Below, in pieces: positions 1 through 8,447 of a DNA stretch of 64,000 nt. Location of the stretch: positions 310,001 through 374,000 of the forward strand of contig DATNEY010000032.1 in assembly GCA_035606665.1 (NCBI GenBank), given 5' to 3'. Each line of letters begins with the position of its first letter. Position 1 is the stretch's first letter. The position numbers and the translations under genes were made by a program. Below the pieces are notes generated by a model. That model was not told where the DNA came from and did not search any database. It saw nothing but the letters and a program-made list of their open reading frames with translations. Source of the stretch: DASUGC01 sp035606665 (GTDB lineage Bacteria > Acidobacteriota > Vicinamibacteria > Vicinamibacterales > SCN-69-37).

Positions 1-762
1 CCGCTCGGCGGCCGCATTCGTGAAGACGCCGGCAAAACACGGATGGCCATCCGGAACAACGCCTTTGGCCTTGTAGGTGACGAGTGCCGGGATGTTGCGC
101 TTCTCGCAGAGATTGCGGATCGCCTCCGCGGCATCGGCGCGTCTGGCTCCAAGACCGACAATCAGCAGCGGCTTGAACGCCCGCGACAGGTAGTCGGCGG
201 CCTTCAGGCCGCCGAGCGATCCGGCGGGCTGAAGCCCGCCGGCCACGGCTGCCGAGCCTGGGCCGGATCGCGGGTCGTCGAAATCGGCGGGACAGTCCAG
301 ATGAACTGGCCCCGGCGGCAGAGATCCGAGCGTGATCAAGGCTTCATCGATGTTCTGATGCGAGTCCAGCGGCGCGAGGCTCCCCGACCATTTCACGATC
401 GGCGTAAGCAGCGCGCGATGATCGAGCCGCTGATGTTCGAAGCCGGCGCCGCTTGCCGCGTAGCTGTCGGTGACGACGAGAACCCGCGCGCGCTCGAGCT
501 TCGCGCAGGCAACGCCATTCACGACGGACGCCGCTCCGGGACCGAGCGTCGTGATGCACGCGCCTACGCCGTCCGTGATTTCGGACTGCGCAAGCGCAGC
601 GATCGCCGAGCCTGTTTCGGTGGCAGTCAGAACAAACGGCAGACCCGCGCGGCCTGCCGCTTGTATCAGGTCGAGATTCCCGCCACCGCCGGGAAGGCCG
701 AATATCGCACGGACACCGGACGCGCGCATCCGTTCGATGAGATAGTCGGCGACGCCCGGCAT
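1..762 (-). CDS. Thiamine-diphosphate-dependent enzyme, acetolactate-synthase-like (C-terminus beyond the window)
   Basis: The reading frame is open from the ATG at 762 to the left edge and encodes the first 254 residues of a ThDP enzyme; the rest lies outside. The N-terminal PYR domain starts MPGVADYLIERM and contains TATETGSA, where the Glu is the expected cofactor-activating residue, followed by GACITTLGPGAASVVNG. A linker and the start of the central domain (FKPLLIVGLGARRADAAEAI) follow. This matches the acetolactate synthase/benzoylformate decarboxylase family; the substrate cannot be assigned. No good Shine-Dalgarno precedes the ATG. The linker between the PYR and central domains, about residues 172-191, is encoded by a double palindrome (191-247) that keeps the frame open. 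Confidence 0.85.
   Translation of the reverse strand, partial: MPGVADYLIERMRASGVRAIFGLPGGGGNLDLIQAAGRAGLPFVLTATETGSAIAALAQSEITDGVGACITTLGPGAASVVNGVACAKLERARVLVVTDSYAASGAGFEHQRLDHRALLTPIVKWSGSLAPLDSHQNIDEALITLGSLPPGPVHLDCPADFDDPRSGPGSAAVAGGLQPAGSLGGLKAADYLSRAFKPLLIVGLGARRADAAEAIRNLCEKRNIPALVTYKAKGVVPDGHPCFAGVFTNAAAER
191..247. repeat. REP-like double palindrome inside a coding region
   Basis: Two adjacent GC-rich palindromes, GGCGGCCTTCAGGCCGCC and GGCGGGCTGAAGCCCGCC, with a TAGTC edge, match the intergenic repeats seen elsewhere in the window. They lie inside the ThDP enzyme gene and are read through in frame as an interdomain linker rich in Gly, Ala and Leu. Confidence 0.85.
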
Positions 763-794
763 TGAGGCGGTGATGGTATCGAACTTTGCAGGAG

Positions 795-850
795 GTAGTC
801 GGCGGGCTTGAGCCCGCCGACCATCCGGCGGCCTAAAGGCCGCCGGCTAC
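795..850. repeat. REP-like double palindrome between genes
   Basis: A GTAGTCGGCGGG...CCCGCCGACC palindrome is followed by CCGGCGGCC...GGCCGCCGGCTACG. The outer TAG of the second unit, on the minus strand, is the stop codon of the SRPBCC gene that ends at 847. The two minus-strand genes are separated only by this element and about 30 bases. Confidence 0.85.
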
Positions 851-1581
851 GCCTGCAGTACTTTCGCCAGCGCGGTGAGCCTACCGTCCCAGTAGTGCTT
901 GCGGCGATCCGCGTCGTCCTTGTCGACGAGCTTGCGGTGCTGGATCTGCGCGGCGGTCTTCTTCGTACCCTTCGGCACGATCCACACCTCGACCGGCGTG
1001 CCGTCGTCCCAGCGCATCCGGATGGAACGATTCGGCGTCGCCCTCTTCACGGTGACGTTGACGCCCGGCAGCCAGTGCTTGCGCACGCGCGCGTGCGCGA
1101 ACGCCTTGAACACCGCCGCCGCCGACGCGTTGAGCGTCCTGCTCTTGTTCGCTTCGAAGCCACCGTCACGCCGCTGGCCCTTCGCGCGCAGGCCCTTGAT
1201 GCGCTCGTAGCCCACCGTCAGCATCTGCGTCCACCAGTCTTTGACCTTCCAGGTGGTGTGGACGTAGTCCGTGATCGCGCGGTGCGACCACTCGTGCGCG
1301 CCGACGTGGTCGAGGCAGAACACCCACTTCTCCCAGTCGCAGCCGGTGGCCTTCTTGATCGCGGCGTCGCTCATGCCGGCGATCTTCGCGTAGTCGGGCT
1401 TTTCGGCCACCGGAGCGCCGGGGCTAAAGCCCCGGCCTACGGGCTCATCAACGACAGCTGGCGCGGTGATGCTCGGTGCTGGTGATCGTTTCAGGAGATT
1501 CGCGCGGGCCGCGGTGTAGGCCTCGCCGGTTTTTTCCATCCGGGCGCGAACGAGACGCTTGAAATCCTTGTTGGTCGGCAT
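847..1581 (-). CDS. DUF4287/SRPBCC (AHSA1-like) domain protein
   Basis: A predicted 244-residue cytosolic protein. The N-terminal 40 residues (MPTNKDFKRLVRARM...) resemble a DUF4287-type helical segment. Next is a conserved block with WVFCLDHVGAHEWSH and DWWTQMLTVGYERIKG, and the C-terminal 120 residues look like an SRPBCC/Bet v1 fold (SRTLNASAAAVFKAF, RMRWDDGTPVEVWIVPKG). These domains bind hydrophobic ligands; no enzymatic role can be given. The ATG at 1581 is preceded by GGAAAGGGA. A REP-like palindrome at 1415-1443 is translated in frame as residues 48-56 (VGRGFSPGA), in the linker between the two parts. The stop codon lies in another such element. Confidence 0.8.
   Translation of the reverse strand: MPTNKDFKRLVRARMEKTGEAYTAARANLLKRSPAPSITAPAVVDEPVGRGFSPGAPVAEKPDYAKIAGMSDAAIKKATGCDWEKWVFCLDHVGAHEWSHRAITDYVHTTWKVKDWWTQMLTVGYERIKGLRAKGQRRDGGFEANKSRTLNASAAAVFKAFAHARVRKHWLPGVNVTVKRATPNRSIRMRWDDGTPVEVWIVPKGTKKTAAQIQHRKLVDKDDADRRKHYWDGRLTALAKVLQA
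1415..1443. repeat. REP-like palindrome inside the SRPBCC gene
   Basis: GCCGGGGCTAAAGCCCCGGC with a CCTAC edge, identical in kind to the intergenic copies at 10629 and 42618. It is translated as VGRGFSPG, the same peptide that the element produces at the start of the qhpB reading frame. Confidence 0.85.
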
Positions 1582-1779
1582 CGTCAATCCCTTTCCGTCA
1601 AAGCCACGGACGAACGCCCCCCAGCAGCATCGCCCTGGCGACGCAAAGGTACTGATGCCAATCCGGGAGTGTGCCCCCCTTTGCCCTCGCCTCTTTTGAA
1701 GGGGGACCCAAGCTGGGGCCGGGTCACGAGGGTTTGGCGGGGATCGCCGCCAAGGAAAGAATAAGATCCTCGACGCCTC

Positions 1780-2934
1780 ATGGCAATAGAAACTCATCAG
1801 GACCTGCGCGCGGCCGTTCGCGATCTTTGTAAGGACTTTCCCGACGCCTACTGGCGCGATCTCGACGCAAAACGGGCCTATCCGGAGGGGTTCGTCAAGG
1901 CGCTGACGGGGGCCGGATACCTGGCGGCGCTGATTCCCGAGGAGTTCGGCGGCTCGGGCCTCGGTATCGAAGAGGCGTCCGTCATCCTCGAGGAAATCAA
2001 TCACAGCGGGGCCAACTCGGGCGCCTGCCATGCGCAGATGTACACGATGGGCACGCTGTTGCGGCACGGCTCCGACGCGCAGAAGCGCGAGTACCTGCCG
2101 CAAATCGCCAACGGCGACCTGCGCCTCCAGGCGTTCGGCGTCAGCGAGCCGACGACGGGATCCGACACGACGCAGCTGAAAACCACGGCGACGCGCCAGG
2201 GTGACACGTATGTCGTGCGCGGGCAGAAGGTCTGGATTTCTCGCGCGGAACATTCCGACCTTCTCCTGCTCATCGCACGCACGACAGCCATCGATCAGGT
2301 CAAGAAGCGGACGGAAGGCCTTTCGGTCTTTCTCGTCGATCTCCGCAAGGCGCTCGGCAACGGCCTGACGATTCGGCCGATTCGCACGATGATGAACCAC
2401 GCCACGACCGAGCTGTTCTTTGACGACCTCGAGATTCCAGCGTCGGCGCTGGTCGGCGAGGAGGGCAAGGGTTTCCGGTACTTGATCGACGGACTCAACG
2501 CCGAGCGCATCCTCATCGCGGCGGAGTGCGTCGGTGACGGACGTTGGTTCATTGAACGAGCGGCGAAGTACGCGAAGGAGCGGATCGTCTTCGCGCGGCC
2601 GATCGGCCAGAACCAGGGCGTGCAGTTTCCGATCGCGCGAGCGCACGTGAACGTGGAAGCGGCGAATCTGATGCGCATCCGGGCAGCCGAGCTGTTCGAC
2701 AAAGGCGAGGCCTGCGGCGCGGAAGCCAACATGGCGAAGCTCCTCGCCGCCGATGCGTCATGGGAAGCCGCGAACGTCTGCGTGCAGACGCACGGCGGGT
2801 TCGGTTTTGCCGAGGATTACGACATCGAGCGGAAGTTCAGAGAGACACGGCTATACCAAGTCGCGCCGATCTCGACGAATCTGATCCTCGCGTACGTCGC
2901 CGAGCACGTGCTCGGCCTCCCCCGTTCGTACTAG
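1780..2934 (+). CDS. Acyl-CoA dehydrogenase
   Basis: A 384-residue FAD-dependent acyl-CoA dehydrogenase catalysing alpha,beta-desaturation of an acyl-CoA and passing electrons to ETF. The three domains are visible: N-terminal helical (GYLAALIPEEFGGSGLGIEEAS), beta domain (FGVSEPTTGSDTTQLKT, then GQKVWISRAEHS) and C-terminal helical (ARPIGQNQGVQFPIA, VQTHGGFGFAEDYDIERKFRETR). Length is normal for the family. A Glu in the usual catalytic region is seen in GFAEDYDIERKFRE, but chain-length specificity cannot be predicted. It stands alone on the plus strand and converges with the membrane protein gene that ends at 2936, one base after its stop. Confidence 0.93.
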   Translation: MAIETHQDLRAAVRDLCKDFPDAYWRDLDAKRAYPEGFVKALTGAGYLAALIPEEFGGSGLGIEEASVILEEINHSGANSGACHAQMYTMGTLLRHGSDAQKREYLPQIANGDLRLQAFGVSEPTTGSDTTQLKTTATRQGDTYVVRGQKVWISRAEHSDLLLLIARTTAIDQVKKRTEGLSVFLVDLRKALGNGLTIRPIRTMMNHATTELFFDDLEIPASALVGEEGKGFRYLIDGLNAERILIAAECVGDGRWFIERAAKYAKERIVFARPIGQNQGVQFPIARAHVNVEAANLMRIRAAELFDKGEACGAEANMAKLLAADASWEAANVCVQTHGGFGFAEDYDIERKFRETRLYQVAPISTNLILAYVAEHVLGLPRSY

Positions 2935-2935
2935 A

Positions 2936-4645
2936 TCACCGAGACGGCTTCGCGAGTCTCGAACAGACAATCAGTGCCAGGCCGTAGGCGCCGAACGCGA
3001 CGAACATGCCGGCCGGCGGTGACACCGCGAAATCCTCCGCGACGAGCTTGATGCCACCGAGAACCAGCGCGCCGTGGCTGAGCCAGCCGAACACGTGATC
3101 CCGCCTCGATTGCCCAACGAAGGAAAGCGCCACTGCCGAGATCGCCAGTACGACGCTGCGCTCTGTCGCCAAGGCGCCAGGGCTCGACGAGAGCCCGTCG
3201 ACATGACCAGCCAGCACAAGAACTCCGGCTGCTGCGCTGGAGAGGGCGATTGCGATCTGAATGAACGATGCGGCCAGAGGCCAGCGCATCGTCTCGGTGA
3301 CGTCGGGTCGCATGATTCCGACGTAGAACACGACGGCGGCGGCTCCGAGCGCGGGCGGGACGGACTCGACGCCCTGGCCGGTCCATGCGTCGAATGTGAA
3401 TGCCACCAGACCTGAGCTGAAAGCGTAGACTATCGCAACAACGGTAGCCTCGGCGTAGAGCCACGGGCGAGCCGAGGCCCGCGCCGATCGCACGAGCTCC
3501 CACGCGGCGACGACAAACGCGAGATCGCGCACGGCACCCGGGATCGCTGCCAATCCACCGGCACAGAACGCGGCCACAGCGACGCTCGAAAGAAACACCG
3601 ACGCCGGTTCCTTGAGCACTCCGAGGAAGCGCAGGTGGATTGCGTACATCACGACTGCGGCAGCGATCAGGCCCGCGCCTAGCGCTTTGAATGCCGGGCC
3701 TCCAAGATCGTTCGCTACGAGGAGCGCGGCGCCGATTCCGCCGGTGAGACTGATCGCCGCCCTCACCAGATCTCCGAGCCGCGGTGAAACGGACCTTGGC
3801 GTGAGCGATGGACAGGCGAGGCCAAGGTAGACGGCCGCCAAACCGATGGCCGCGGTGAGCGACGCACCCTTCCTTTCGAGACCCGCTGGTGCCAGGGAGC
3901 GAATGGCGGCCGCGATAACAAGCAGGTTGCCGGCCAGCATCGGCGGCCAAGCCGGCAGATGCCAGTCGCGGCCGATGCAGACGATGGACGCGGCGGCGCC
4001 TGTGCCGATCGCGGCTGCCGCAAAGGGCACCAGGTGGCCCGTCGTGATCGCTCCAACGACCGCGGTCAGAGAAGCGGCAAATGCGGTGACGGCCGCAAGC
4101 GACTGCAGCCGTCGATGCCACGAGACGATCAGAATCGCGACGGCCAATCCCAGGAGGAGCGCCGCCGCGCTCGTTGCCGACAGGGCGCCAAATCTGGTCG
4201 CGCCTTCGATCAGCAGTGGAAAACCGATGACGATCCCCGCGAGTCCGTGGAAGAAGCCGCTCGCTGGACGCCGAATTGCCGCGAGGTCCGCCGCGCCGAT
4301 CCACGTGGACGCGTACGCAAAACCGAGCAGGACGCCTCCGAACGGAGGGACGCGTCCGGAATCGGTGAACGCCCGCAGCAGGAAGGCGCCGCCGAGGACG
4401 ACCACCGTCCGTCCCACTAGTGTCACGACGCCGGTCGCGTCAGCGGCACGGCTGATGGCGCGGGCGCCATCCACACCCTCGCCATGGCTTGCGTCGATTG
4501 ACGCACGGGGCTCGGGCCTGGCCGTGACGTGATCGCCTCGCTCGAGGGCCGACACTCGCGCGCATAGCCTCTCCAGCGCCTCGTCTATTTCGCTGAGGTG
4601 TTCGTCGACTCCCTCTAGGCTTCCACGTCTCGGTGGTCGGTCCAT
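2936..4645 (-). CDS. Multi-spanning membrane protein, DUF2339-like
   Basis: Predicted to be 569 residues from the ATG at 4645, which overlaps the end of the nrfD-like gene by 31 bases. The frame is open farther upstream, but that part is low-complexity Arg/His sequence within the NrfD coding region. Residues 1-40 form a short acidic coiled-coil (EHLSEIDEALERLCARVSALERG), and the rest is about 16 or more hydrophobic helices with few polar residues, as in DUF2339 proteins. No catalytic motif was seen. Its place behind a quinone-linked electron-transfer module suggests co-transcription, but a functional link is inference. Confidence 0.7.
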   Translation of the reverse strand: MDRPPRRGSLEGVDEHLSEIDEALERLCARVSALERGDHVTARPEPRASIDASHGEGVDGARAISRAADATGVVTLVGRTVVVLGGAFLLRAFTDSGRVPPFGGVLLGFAYASTWIGAADLAAIRRPASGFFHGLAGIVIGFPLLIEGATRFGALSATSAAALLLGLAVAILIVSWHRRLQSLAAVTAFAASLTAVVGAITTGHLVPFAAAAIGTGAAASIVCIGRDWHLPAWPPMLAGNLLVIAAAIRSLAPAGLERKGASLTAAIGLAAVYLGLACPSLTPRSVSPRLGDLVRAAISLTGGIGAALLVANDLGGPAFKALGAGLIAAAVVMYAIHLRFLGVLKEPASVFLSSVAVAAFCAGGLAAIPGAVRDLAFVVAAWELVRSARASARPWLYAEATVVAIVYAFSSGLVAFTFDAWTGQGVESVPPALGAAAVVFYVGIMRPDVTETMRWPLAASFIQIAIALSSAAAGVLVLAGHVDGLSSSPGALATERSVVLAISAVALSFVGQSRRDHVFGWLSHGALVLGGIKLVAEDFAVSPPAGMFVAFGAYGLALIVCSRLAKPSR

Positions 4646-5781
4646 GGCGGAAGAACCCGCAGGAGCACAGCCAGAATCAGGAGCGGGAGAATCATGATGA
4701 CGATGGCCGGAAGAAGACCCTCGCGCGTGGCGAACTGCATCTTGTAAGTGGTGTAGCCCAGGAAGCTCTTCGAGAAAAGCTGCCCGCCGATGACGACGTT
4801 CCACCGCATCGCGAGAATGCCGACGAGGGTGAGGACGCCGCTCACCGCATAAATCCACTGCCTGGCACGGGAGGAGACCCGTCTGAGCTGGGCCGCGCCA
4901 AGCAGGGCAATGGGCAGCAGCGTCCCCAAGAAGATCTGCATCACGATCTGCGACACGAACAGCTTCGTCTTGACCATGAAGTCGAGCGCCCGCAGCGACT
5001 CATCGGCCTCGTACAGCCGGTGGATCAAGTCGAGCATTTCGAGCGAGAAATCGATGAGGAATGCGAAAAACAGATAGCGCGCAATGGTGTCGAGGCAGCG
5101 CATGTCCAGCTCGGCGCGCCGCAACCGGGTCAGCACCATGTAGATGAGCATCACGGCCGCAATGCCGGAGACCATCGCGGAAAACAGGAAGACCACTGGC
5201 ATCAACGGCGTCGACCACCACGGGTTGGCCTTGATCGAGCCGAAGATGAACCCCACGTACCCGTGGAGCAGGAACGCCGATGGAATGCCGACGATCGTGA
5301 TGAGCCGGCCCGCCCGATCGTCGACCCTGAGCGACGCCTCGTCGATGTTGTCGGACCAGAGCGTGAGCGCGCCGTAGATCTTCTTCTTCAGGCCCGTGCT
5401 GGCCCGCGAGGTGAGCACCAGATCTTTCCGGTAGTCGAACCAGATCTCGAGCACGAGCACCGCCATCAGGTACCAGAGGTAGACGAAGCCGAACATCGCC
5501 ATCGCGGATTCCCGGTGCGGCGTGAGGTACATCGAAAACGACCGCTCGGGATGACCGAGGTGCATCTGTAACGGCAGCGGCGCCACGATCAGGAACGCGA
5601 GCGCCGTCAGCAGCGCCAGCCGATACGTGGGCCGCACGGCCACGACGTTGAAGACCCGCTCGAGCGACGCCAGGATGAACGCCCCGGCGACGAGGCCGGT
5701 CAGGAACGGGTACAGGACGATCAACACGCTCCACTGCAGCTCGACTTCATTCGGATAGATGAACCCTTCAACGCCGTGCAT
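4615..5781 (-). CDS. NrfD/PsrC-family membrane subunit
   Basis: A 388-residue integral membrane protein with about nine or ten hydrophobic helices. It starts MHGVEGFIYPNEVELQWSVL, and the pattern LVAGAFILASLERVF followed by HLGHPERSF is typical of NrfD/PsrC quinone-interacting subunits. Such subunits exchange electrons between menaquinone and a periplasmic iron-sulfur protein. The gene is 11 bases downstream of the ferredoxin-type gene, forming the usual FeS-NrfD pair. No molybdopterin or other catalytic subunit is present nearby. Confidence 0.88.
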   Translation of the reverse strand: MHGVEGFIYPNEVELQWSVLIVLYPFLTGLVAGAFILASLERVFNVVAVRPTYRLALLTALAFLIVAPLPLQMHLGHPERSFSMYLTPHRESAMAMFGFVYLWYLMAVLVLEIWFDYRKDLVLTSRASTGLKKKIYGALTLWSDNIDEASLRVDDRAGRLITIVGIPSAFLLHGYVGFIFGSIKANPWWSTPLMPVVFLFSAMVSGIAAVMLIYMVLTRLRRAELDMRCLDTIARYLFFAFLIDFSLEMLDLIHRLYEADESLRALDFMVKTKLFVSQIVMQIFLGTLLPIALLGAAQLRRVSSRARQWIYAVSGVLTLVGILAMRWNVVIGGQLFSKSFLGYTTYKMQFATREGLLPAIVIMILPLLILAVLLRVLPPWTDHRDVEA

Positions 5782-5792
5782 GTCGCGGTCTC

Positions 5793-6557
5793 CTACCGGA
5801 CGGCGCCATCAAGGCCGTTGTAGAAGGCCTTGGCGCCGGTGGCGAGCTGGGGTTTGAGCACGTGCACCTTGTGGGTGCGGATGAATTCGTGAACCGGATC
5901 CTTGGGATTCTTGAGGTCGACGAGCTGCCGCGCGCCGGTCGGACACGCTTCACAACAGGCGGTCGTCAGCCCCTTCGTGATGCGGTGATAGCAGAGCGTG
6001 CACTTGTCAGCGGTGTGCGTGCGCGGATCGATGTAGCGGCACCCGTACGGGCACGCCTGCACGCAGTACCGGCAGCCGAGGCAGCGGCTCTTGTCCACCA
6101 GCACGACGCCGTCCGGGCTTTCGAACGTCGCGCCGACCGGACACACCTGCACGCAGGGCGAGTGCGCGCAGTGATTGCACAGCTTCGGCACGAAGAAGAC
6201 TTTGATGCCGTCGCCCGGCTTGTCGATCTCGGTGAATCCGTCGTACGCCCCGTTCGGCGAATCGACGACGGGGTGATCCATGTCGGCGGAATCCACCTGG
6301 TAGCGCTCGACCCAGGTCCGGAAGCATCCGGGCTCGTTCAGAACGTCGTTCTCGGCCTTGCACGCGCGGACGCAGTTGCCGCAGCCGATGCACTTCTCGA
6401 TGTCGATGATCATGCCCCACCAGTGCGCGTGCACGTCGTACTCGGGGGCGTTCTGAGGCGTGCCGGCGACCACGTGATCCCAGGCCAGCGCGGCGGCGCC
6501 GGTGAGGACGATGAACTTGCCGGCCTCGGTTAGAAACGTTCGGCGGTCCTGGTCCAT
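5793..6557 (-). CDS. Tat-exported 4x[4Fe-4S] ferredoxin-type subunit (NrfC/PsrB-like)
   Basis: 254 residues. The N-terminus has a twin-arginine signal (DRRTFLTEAGKF followed by a hydrophobic stretch), so the protein is exported folded. Four cysteine clusters are seen: CIGCGNCVRAC, CNHCAHSPCVQVCP, CLGCRYCVQACPYGC and CTLCYH...CCEACP, the pattern of DMSO-reductase-type electron-transfer subunits. The ATG at 6557 is chosen because GGAG lies nine bases upstream; a TTG six bases earlier is also in frame but sits too close to that site. The protein probably wires the cytochrome encoded upstream to the NrfD subunit encoded downstream. Confidence 0.9.
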   Translation of the reverse strand: MDQDRRTFLTEAGKFIVLTGAAALAWDHVVAGTPQNAPEYDVHAHWWGMIIDIEKCIGCGNCVRACKAENDVLNEPGCFRTWVERYQVDSADMDHPVVDSPNGAYDGFTEIDKPGDGIKVFFVPKLCNHCAHSPCVQVCPVGATFESPDGVVLVDKSRCLGCRYCVQACPYGCRYIDPRTHTADKCTLCYHRITKGLTTACCEACPTGARQLVDLKNPKDPVHEFIRTHKVHVLKPQLATGAKAFYNGLDGAVR

Positions 6558-6590
6558 TTTCAATCGCTCCGCTTGCTCACAACGCCTCCA

Positions 6591-7061
6591 CTACGGCCGC
6601 TCGATTTTCGGGCGATGCGGCTTGTGGCATTCGGTGCACGGCCCGTCTCCGCCGTGGTCGGCCGCAAGAACCTGCGGAATGACGGCCGTGGGCTTGCCCT
6701 TCAACTCCGTGTGGCACGACAGGCAGAGGAGCCGCGGATTCAGGGCCCTGGGCTTGCTGTTCTCGTCGGTTCTCGCGTGATGCGCGAGCGGCCCGTGGCA
6801 GGACTCGCACTTGAGTTTCTCGTGCCGCACGCCTTTCCGCTCATCGACGACGCTGGTATGGCAATCGACGCACGCCTGCTCGCCCGCGTATTTGACCGGG
6901 ATGGCACGCGCATCGGCCAGCGCGCCGCCGCGATAGAACCCGTAGACGCCGAAGTCGGCCGGCACCAGCGCCCAGCGGACGATGAGAAAAACAACGAAGC
7001 CCGCGGCGAAGAGCCCGGCCACGCGGTACACGTGCTGATGTTGGGACGGTCGACCGGTCAT
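6591..7061 (-). CDS. Membrane-anchored tetraheme cytochrome c
   Basis: 156 residues. A single hydrophobic helix (VAGLFAAGFVVFLIVRWALV) near the N-terminus anchors the protein. The periplasmic part has four CxxCH heme-binding sites, CVDCH, CESCH, CLSCH and CTECH, and extra histidines that could be distal ligands. It is the first gene of a minus-strand operon with the FeS and NrfD-like subunits (33 and 11 base gaps). The layout resembles nrfBCD without the catalytic NrfA. Start is the ATG at 7061 after a G-rich sequence; the frame is open farther upstream but without heme or membrane motifs. Confidence 0.87.
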   Translation of the reverse strand: MTGRPSQHQHVYRVAGLFAAGFVVFLIVRWALVPADFGVYGFYRGGALADARAIPVKYAGEQACVDCHTSVVDERKGVRHEKLKCESCHGPLAHHARTDENSKPRALNPRLLCLSCHTELKGKPTAVIPQVLAADHGGDGPCTECHKPHRPKIERP

Positions 7062-7265
7062 GCACCCCCCGCCGTCCGCGCCACACTGGAAGCGCGTGGT
7101 CCGCGTGTGTGCAAGACACGCACCATGAGTGCAATAAATAACTTGTCGCTCACATGGTGAACGCACTTTACTGCCGCTGTCGATCCGTGGGGCAATTCCC
7201 GCACGCTCGCGGGATTCTCCGCGGTTGCGATAGAGTCGACTCCCGCCGGACGTGGTCCAGAACCG

Positions 7266-8447
7266 ATGCAGCCATTCGACCAGTTGACCGTTGTCTCGCT
7301 CGAACAGGCCGTCGCTGCGCCGTTCGCGACGCGCCAGCTGGCGGACCTGGGCGCCCGGGTGATCAAGATCGAGCGGCCGGGGCGCGGGGACTTCGCGCGC
7401 GGGTACGACGCAACGGTGAAGGGGCTGTCGAGCTACTTCGTGTGGCTGAACCGATCGAAAGAGTCGCTGACGCTCGATCTGAAGAAACCGGGCGGAGCGG
7501 AGATCCTCGATCGGCTGCTCGCGCGCGCGGACGTGTTCGTCCAGAACGTCGCGCCCGGCGCATCCGACCGGCTCGGTACGAGCCCGGATGAGCTTCGCGC
7601 ACGCTATCCGAAACTCATCGTCTGCACCGTGTCCGGCTATGGGACCTCGGGTCCGTACGCGGATCGCAAGGCCTACGATCTGCTCGTGCAGGGAGAGACA
7701 GGATTGCTGTCGCTGACGGGCACCGATGCCACGCCGTCGAAGGTCGGCATTTCGGTCGCCGACATCGCGGCGGGAATGTACGCGTACTCCGGCATTCTCA
7801 CGGCGCTGGTCGCGCGCGCGTCGCACGGACGCGGGGCATCCGTGGACGTCTCGCTCTTCGATGCGCTCGCGGAGTGGATGGGCGCGCCGGCGGCGTACAC
7901 GGAGTACGGCGGCGCCGCGCCTGCGCGGACCGGCGCGCATCACGCGTCGATTGCGCCGTACGGACCGGTGCGGACGCGCGATGGCGCCGATGTATTCATC
8001 GCGATTCAGAATGCGGACGAGTGGCGGCGGCTGTGCGAGGACGTATTGGGGCGTCCGGATCTTGTTGCGGATTCGAGATTTGCGACCAACCCGTTGCGCG
8101 TCGCGAATCGAGACGCCCTTCAGAGGGTCATTGGCCCCTTGATCGAGGGGTCAATGACCCGGCAGGCGCTCGTCGACAAGCTCGACAACGCCCGCATCGC
8201 CCACGCACGAATGAACTCGATCCCCGACTTCCTGGCGCATCCGCAGCTCGAGGCCCGCGATCGCTGGCATACCGTCGAGACGCCGGCGGGCCCAATCCGC
8301 GCCCTCGCGCCGCCCGTGACAATCGACAACGCTCCACCGAGAATGGACGCCGTGCCGGCGCTCGGCGAGCACACCGACAACGTACTGACCGAACTCGGCT
8401 TCAGCCGCGACGCCATCGACACCTGGCGCGCGGGAGGAACGATCTGA
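7266..8447 (+). CDS. CaiB/BaiF (class III) CoA-transferase
   Basis: 393 residues, the normal size for a family III CoA-transferase, which moves CoA between an acyl-CoA and a carboxylic acid. Motifs include EQAVAAPFATRQLADLGARV, IKIERPGRGDFARG, and YPKLIVCTVSGYGTSGPYADRKAYDLLVQ, where the Asp of KAYDLL is the expected catalytic aspartate. It overlaps by one base (TGATG) with the MaoC gene, so both are likely translated together. Substrate not assigned. A 36-base imperfect palindrome lies inside the gene at 8125-8160. Confidence 0.92.
   Translation: MQPFDQLTVVSLEQAVAAPFATRQLADLGARVIKIERPGRGDFARGYDATVKGLSSYFVWLNRSKESLTLDLKKPGGAEILDRLLARADVFVQNVAPGASDRLGTSPDELRARYPKLIVCTVSGYGTSGPYADRKAYDLLVQGETGLLSLTGTDATPSKVGISVADIAAGMYAYSGILTALVARASHGRGASVDVSLFDALAEWMGAPAAYTEYGGAAPARTGAHHASIAPYGPVRTRDGADVFIAIQNADEWRRLCEDVLGRPDLVADSRFATNPLRVANRDALQRVIGPLIEGSMTRQALVDKLDNARIAHARMNSIPDFLAHPQLEARDRWHTVETPAGPIRALAPPVTIDNAPPRMDAVPALGEHTDNVLTELGFSRDAIDTWRAGGTI

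Noticed and set aside
1582..1779. Possible small gene between the SRPBCC and acyl-CoA dehydrogenase genes
   Set aside because: The 65-codon minus-strand frame there has no ribosome-binding site, no motif and a composition typical of non-coding GC-rich DNA.
1582..2646. N-terminal extension of the SRPBCC frame
   Set aside because: It overlaps the acyl-CoA dehydrogenase on the opposite strand; the ATG at 1581 has a good ribosome-binding site and matches the family start.
2931..4304. Long Arg/Ser-rich open frame (457 codons) on the minus strand
   Set aside because: It lies inside the DUF2339-like gene in another frame, has no motif and an extreme Arg content typical of GC-rich shadow frames.
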